NCBI GenBank assembly: GCA_041395245.1
Contig: JAWLAY010000004.1
Coordinates: 337,085 to 401,084 of the forward strand
From: Aquimonas sp041395245
Lineage (GTDB): Bacteria > Pseudomonadota > Gammaproteobacteria > Xanthomonadales > Xanthomonadaceae
Length of the DNA: 64,000 nucleotides
Reading direction: 5' to 3'
Shown here: positions 59,791-64,000 of the stretch, one piece after another
How the letters are laid out: every line of letters begins with the position of its first letter
How positions within the stretch are numbered: the first letter of the stretch is position 1
Made by a program: the position numbers and the translations under genes
Notes under the pieces: model-generated
Seen by the model: the letters and a program-made list of their open reading frames with translations, nothing else
The model's database searches: none
What the model was told of the DNA's origin: nothing

Positions 59791-62379
59791 TTACGGTGCC
59801 TGGAAGACGATAGTGCAGGTTTGCGGGCCGCCCAAGGCTGGAATGGTCGCCGTATAAGTCGGGCCGAACCCTGTGCGAGTACACCCGCCAGTCAGGATCG
59901 GCTCCCCGCTGCTCGCACTAGGAGTGATGAGGAAGGTCAATGACGTCCCTTCGTCAAATTCGGCACTGCACGATTGCAGCGCACCCGTGGAACTGCAGGA
60001 CAAGCCCGCCGGAGAACTCACCACCGCACCGCCACCGGCACCGGACAAGTTCATCGTCACCTGGAACTGCGTCACCGTACCCGAGTCACAGCCGACGGGC
60101 GGCGGACTGGTGCCGAACAGGCAATAGTCTCGGCCGAGGAACAGCACATCCGCAGTGGGCTCACCGCCAGGCGCTTCAAACGTGCAGGTCCATTCTGCTC
60201 GTTCATTTGCGCCATCCATCTCCGATGCACGCACACGAACCGTCGCGATTCCCGAACTATTGGTCAGCGGAATCTGGTCAAGGATCGACACACTTGAGTT
60301 ACCGAGGGCGTTGTCGGCGGTGCAACTACCGGTGAGTGGCGCGCCGACCACTGGGTTGCCCGAACCGTCAATCAGACGCAGCGTGATCGTGTGCGTCCCG
60401 TCGCCGATCACGGTCGACGGCGTGGCTTGCAAAATCAGCCCTTCGGCCAACACGACTTCAACCACCGCGGGTTCGGCACTACCTGCAGAGAAAATCAGTT
60501 GGTTGTCTCCCGCTTGGGTCATCCCTGATGTCTCCACACTTGCGAGCGAGCAGCCGCCGGCACCAGTAGCGGTAGCCAAGCTGCCCGATGCGGCGACGCC
60601 ATCCACGCGGCCACTGCCGCTTGCCAAGGAGAAACCGAAATCGATGAACACGCCTTGCACTGGTGCGCCCGTAGCATCCACCAGACAGACCGTGACCAAA
60701 GCATTGTTGTTGCCCGGGATCGTGGAGGGGCTAGCCGTCAGCGTGAGCGGCGCGATGGCAGGGAACGCAGATATTCCTGCATCGGTGATCAGCTCTTGCC
60801 CCACCTGCGTGGTCGAGGTGCCGCGCGCCCAAAGGGTAATAGCCTTACCGATCATCGATACCGGATAGTTCATTTGGGTCGTGGCGACGCCGTTCTCGTC
60901 AGTCGTGGCCGAGGCACCGATGTTGCCATCGGTCGCACGCCCAATGACGTACGGCAGGACATTGCCGTAATCAACGATCGCACCCGTGTCGTCGTTGCGG
61001 TTGAAGCGCTGACCGACACTCAACGAGGTCTGGCTGGTAACGCTGGAAACGGTTCGTGCGCTCTCCAAGTCACGATTCCCGGCCACTTCCTCGCCAAACA
61101 CAACCACGGTATCGCCAGGACCTGCTCCGCCACCCGCTGTGCGGAAGGCACCGGTCGGTGCGGTGAAAAGGAAACCATCCTCTTGGGGATTGCCGTCAAG
61201 GCCGCTGATGGAGAAGAAGCCCGGACCGTCCTCGGGGAATCCGAAGGCGGGTTCATCGATCAGACCAAACTCGACCGGTGTGCCCGCCAGCACAGGATTA
61301 CCTTGACGGTCTGTGGCGATCGCGCTAACGGTCAGACTGTAAGTGCCGTCAAGCGGCAGCAACTCGCCATCCTCAACGATGACTGTGGGATCAATCGGGT
61401 TCGCCGTGATGGCACGCAGGAAAGGACTGGTCAGCTTCAGGCTGAAAAGACGACCATCCGACACGATCACCGCACGCTCCGCAATCACCGCGTCCTGAAC
61501 GCCGTTGTCGACGTTGTTGTCCGCACGATCAGCCGTGACCCGCACAATCGTGCTGCCAGTGCGGTTGCCCGAAATAAAGGACAGCGCGGAGATGCCCGCC
61601 GTGGTGTTGATCGCGATGCTCTGGCCACTGACGGACTGTCCCGCGGCATTCACTGCGGTAACACGTTCACCCGCCGCCGCAGAACCGTCACCGACGAGAT
61701 CGATCTTGACGTTATTCCAAGCATTGTTGCCCGCAGTGGGATTGGGTACCGGCTGACCGATGCCGTCGTTCACTCGAATTTCCATCTGACCGGTCGTGTT
61801 GCCACCAGAGCCCTGGATGTAAACCGGCGATGTGGTCGGTGACAGCAGCACGGTCGCTGGCGCATTGCTGACGTTCGACACGATGGTGAAAACCTGCGAG
61901 GCCGTCATCGTGCGGTTGGTTTCCGGGTCTGTCGCGGTAACCGTGAGCGTCGTGCTTCCGGTGAACTCGAATGAGTGCAGGAATAGGGTGGACTTGCCTG
62001 CCGTGATGTCGACTGGACCCTGCCCCAATCGGACCAGGAACTCATTCACATCTGCAGTCGTGCCATCATCAAGAGTAGAAAAACCGCCAGTATTTCCTAC
62101 CGGATTAACCGATACCGCCAGCCCATCAGGGGCATTGACCAACTGACCACTCGCGGTCTTCACCGTAACAGTCAATTCGGACATGTACGGCGAGCCGAGG
62201 AAAGGAGCGACGTTATAGACATTATTTGGCAATGTCGTCCGGGTGGCCTGGATCGTGATCGAGCCCTGTCCAGGTTGGAATGGGGTGGAATCCTCACCGC
62301 CGCCACCGCCGCCACAAGCGGTCAACAGCGACGCAAGCGAAACGGCTGACGCTAATTTCCATACAGATGTGAAGTTCAT
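59791..62379 (-). CDS. Large lipoprotein with bacterial Ig-like domains
   Basis: An 862-residue protein with a lipoprotein signal (MNFTSVWKLASAVSLASLL then TAC; lipobox LTAC near residue 23), a Gly-rich spacer (CGGGGGGED), and several Ig-like (Big/invasin-type) repeats. These are recognised by the repeating patterns VTDxxGxPV..GVxVxF and SGIATVRV-like segments. The C-terminal region has paired cysteines. It is likely an outer-membrane lipoprotein, surface-exposed or periplasmic. GGAG lies 7 bases before the ATG at 62379. Only 64 bases separate it from pilQ on the same strand, so it may be co-transcribed. Confidence 0.82.
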   Translation of the reverse strand: MNFTSVWKLASAVSLASLLTACGGGGGGEDSTPFQPGQGSITIQATRTTLPNNVYNVAPFLGSPYMSELTVTVKTASGQLVNAPDGLAVSVNPVGNTGGFSTLDDGTTADVNEFLVRLGQGPVDITAGKSTLFLHSFEFTGSTTLTVTATDPETNRTMTASQVFTIVSNVSNAPATVLLSPTTSPVYIQGSGGNTTGQMEIRVNDGIGQPVPNPTAGNNAWNNVKIDLVGDGSAAAGERVTAVNAAGQSVSGQSIAINTTAGISALSFISGNRTGSTIVRVTADRADNNVDNGVQDAVIAERAVIVSDGRLFSLKLTSPFLRAITANPIDPTVIVEDGELLPLDGTYSLTVSAIATDRQGNPVLAGTPVEFGLIDEPAFGFPEDGPGFFSISGLDGNPQEDGFLFTAPTGAFRTAGGGAGPGDTVVVFGEEVAGNRDLESARTVSSVTSQTSLSVGQRFNRNDDTGAIVDYGNVLPYVIGRATDGNIGASATTDENGVATTQMNYPVSMIGKAITLWARGTSTTQVGQELITDAGISAFPAIAPLTLTASPSTIPGNNNALVTVCLVDATGAPVQGVFIDFGFSLASGSGRVDGVAASGSLATATGAGGCSLASVETSGMTQAGDNQLIFSAGSAEPAVVEVVLAEGLILQATPSTVIGDGTHTITLRLIDGSGNPVVGAPLTGSCTADNALGNSSVSILDQIPLTNSSGIATVRVRASEMDGANERAEWTCTFEAPGGEPTADVLFLGRDYCLFGTSPPPVGCDSGTVTQFQVTMNLSGAGGGAVVSSPAGLSCSSTGALQSCSAEFDEGTSLTFLITPSASSGEPILTGGCTRTGFGPTYTATIPALGGPQTCTIVFQAP

Positions 62380-62443
62380 ACTTTTCTCCAAAGACACGGC
62401 TTGGGCGGGCCCAAGTCACGTGTCGGTTCCAGATTTCCAGCGA

Positions 62444-64000
62444 TCAGCGTGCAGACTTCCCGGTGACGGCAAGTACCTTCGGACTGACGAAGATCAGCAG
62501 CTCGGCCTTGGCCGATTGCTTGTTGGTCGATTTGAACAGGTTGCCGAGCAGCGGGACATCGCCCAAGAACGGCACCTTGGTCAAGTCTTCCCGACTGCTG
62601 AACTCATACACCCCGCCGATGACGACGGTTTGACCGTCATCCACAAGTACGGCAGTGCTGATTTCTCGCTTGCTGATCTGCGGTACCGCGCCCTGAGGCG
62701 ACTCGACGAAGCCGGCGAGCTGATCCTTCTTCACCTTGAGCACCAGATAGACTCTGCCATCTTGGGTGATCGTCGGCGTCACGAGCAATTCGAGGACGAT
62801 TTCCTTGAAGGCCACGGTGTACTGGGCCGCACCACCCTGAGATTGCTGCAAGGTCGTGTAGCCAATTTCGTCACCTTGCTTGATGCTCGCCTCACGTTGG
62901 TTCGCCGTGATGACTCGCGGGCTGGACACCACCTCACCACGCCCCTCTTCCTCCAGAGCCGACAATTCGAGGTCGAGCAGATAGTCGGCACCAAGAATCG
63001 CAAATCCGATCGAACCAGCGGGGTTGACCACGGGGAGGTTCACACCCAGTCGGCTGGACGAGAGCGAATCGAGATCCTGGGCAATACCCGACAAACCCGC
63101 GCGGTTGTTCAATCGATTGTCAATCGCTCGACCAATCATCGCGTTATTGGCGGCTTGGCTGCCCGAAACGGTATAGATGTTGCCGTCGCTATCGTCTCCA
63201 GCGCCGCTGACACCGAACTTCGCGCCCAATTCACGGGCAAAGCTCTCAGAAGCGATGACGATCCGAGCCTCAATCAAGACCTGATCGACCGGGCGATCCA
63301 ATAGCGCGACGAGGCGCTTGATCTCCTCGACCTTGGCTGGCACGTCACTAAGCAGCAGCGTATTGGTGCGCTGGTCAAAGCTGACGGTTCCACGTTCCGA
63401 CAGGAATCCACCGCGGTCCTGCACATCCTGTCCGCCGCCCGATCTACCTTGTTGATTGCCTTTGCTCTCGTCGGTCAGGAGTTTGGCAATTTCCTCCGCG
63501 CTGCCGTAGTTGATGGCGATGTATTCCGTCACCAGCTCGGCTCGCTTCTCGAGGGCAATCCGGGCATCGGCCTGGGCCTTTTCGTACTCAGTGATCTGCT
63601 GCTGAGGCGCAACCCAAATGATGCCGTCCTCAGTTCGCTTATCGAGGCCCTTGGCCCGCAGCACAAAATCGAGTACCTGATCCCAAGGCACTTCCCTAAG
63701 CGAAAGGGTGACCGTGCCCATGCTATCGACGCTATCCGCCGCGACAATGTTCAACCCAGCAACTTGAGACAGTAAGCGCAAGACCTCCGATACTGGTAAT
63801 CCGGTGAGGCTAAAAGACACTCGCTCGCCTACATATTCCTTTTGTTTCTCGCTGCTTGAATCGTTTTTACCTTCAACAGTTACCTGAGAACGGTCTTGAA
63901 CAGGGTCAACCTCTACAATGAATTCATTGCCTGTTTGATACGCCATCGGCATGAAAGCACCTGCCGCGGTGAATGTCAGCTCCGTCGCGCTACCAGCCCG
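62444..64000 (-). CDS. pilQ: Type IV pilus secretin PilQ (partial, runs off the right edge)
   Basis: The C-terminal 518 residues of a PilQ secretin; the frame stays open to the last base, so the start lies outside the window. Present are an STN/N0-like domain (VSFSLTGLPVSEVLRLLSQ, cited from VSFSLTGLPV), an N1/NolW domain, and the secretin core with EGRGEVVSSPRVIT, VPFLGDVPLLGNLFK and the C-terminal AELLIFVSPKVL. PilQ forms the outer-membrane pore for pili. The missing N-terminus should hold the signal peptide and AMIN domains. Confidence 0.95.
   Translation of the reverse strand, partial: RAGSATELTFTAAGAFMPMAYQTGNEFIVEVDPVQDRSQVTVEGKNDSSSEKQKEYVGERVSFSLTGLPVSEVLRLLSQVAGLNIVAADSVDSMGTVTLSLREVPWDQVLDFVLRAKGLDKRTEDGIIWVAPQQQITEYEKAQADARIALEKRAELVTEYIAINYGSAEEIAKLLTDESKGNQQGRSGGGQDVQDRGGFLSERGTVSFDQRTNTLLLSDVPAKVEEIKRLVALLDRPVDQVLIEARIVIASESFARELGAKFGVSGAGDDSDGNIYTVSGSQAANNAMIGRAIDNRLNNRAGLSGIAQDLDSLSSSRLGVNLPVVNPAGSIGFAILGADYLLDLELSALEEEGRGEVVSSPRVITANQREASIKQGDEIGYTTLQQSQGGAAQYTVAFKEIVLELLVTPTITQDGRVYLVLKVKKDQLAGFVESPQGAVPQISKREISTAVLVDDGQTVVIGGVYEFSSREDLTKVPFLGDVPLLGNLFKSTNKQSAKAELLIFVSPKVLAVTGKSAR

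Overview
The window reads as a chromosomal segment of a gammaproteobacterium, most likely in the order Lysobacterales (Xanthomonadales). The support is gene order and protein type: ruvC-ruvA-ruvB-ybgC-tolQRAB-pal-cpoB-queE-queC runs as one block, a Cys-less type B L31 is present, and there is a Coq7 ubiquinone hydroxylase, a SpoT/RpoZ pair, a moxR-DUF58-BatA/B/D cluster and PilQ. The DNA is GC-rich. Many adjacent genes overlap by 1 or 4 bases. Most genes lie on the minus strand. I see no phage, plasmid, CRISPR array or intact insertion sequence; this is mostly core genome. The order-level call is inference from gene order, not from a database.

Layout. 1-6.2 kb (minus): two membrane/envelope proteins of unknown role (DUF3999, DUF2339), coq7 and a glcF-like Fe-S protein. 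6.3-7.6 kb: rplM-rpsI from a visible promoter, tRNA-Gln(CTG), a terminator and a CAT-anticodon tRNA (probably Ile2). 7.55-8.06 kb: a stretch without genes holding a 163-bp symmetric inverted-repeat element and an older fragment of the same family. 8.1-16.3 kb: a Tyr/Trp-rich lipoprotein, YceI, a DUF697 GTPase, a large propeller hybrid histidine kinase, an unrecognised P-loop-like protein, then rpmA-rplU. 16.9-22.3 kb: uvrA, a thioesterase, an HNH protein, a glutaredoxin-like protein and sdaA. 22.5-30.6 kb: a DUF11-type surface protein, gltA, rpmE2, an MscK-like channel, the second 163-bp element and a nucleoside hydrolase. 30.9-37.5 kb: recG, ridA, spoT, rpoZ, queC, queE. 37.5-46.1 kb: the Tol-Pal block, ybgC, ruvABC and a HAD phosphatase. 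46.2-51.3 kb: trpE, an ECF sigma factor and two sodium- or proton-coupled symporters. 51.4-58.4 kb: the Bat cluster. 58.5-64 kb: a cNMP-EAL protein, an Ig-like lipoprotein and pilQ, which runs off the right edge.

How the genes work together. Tol-Pal-CpoB couples outer-membrane constriction to division; RuvABC and RecG process recombination intermediates; QueE and QueC give the queuosine precursor; SpoT and RpoZ belong to the stringent response; the MoxR/Bat set is a putative chaperone-VWA envelope system.

The most unusual structure is the pair of 163-bp elements (7693-7855 and 29547-29709). They lie in opposite orientation 21.7 kb apart, both have exactly a 79-5-79 arm-loop-arm plan, and they are about 91% identical by hand alignment. 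They look like a MITE- or BIME-like family that I cannot name.
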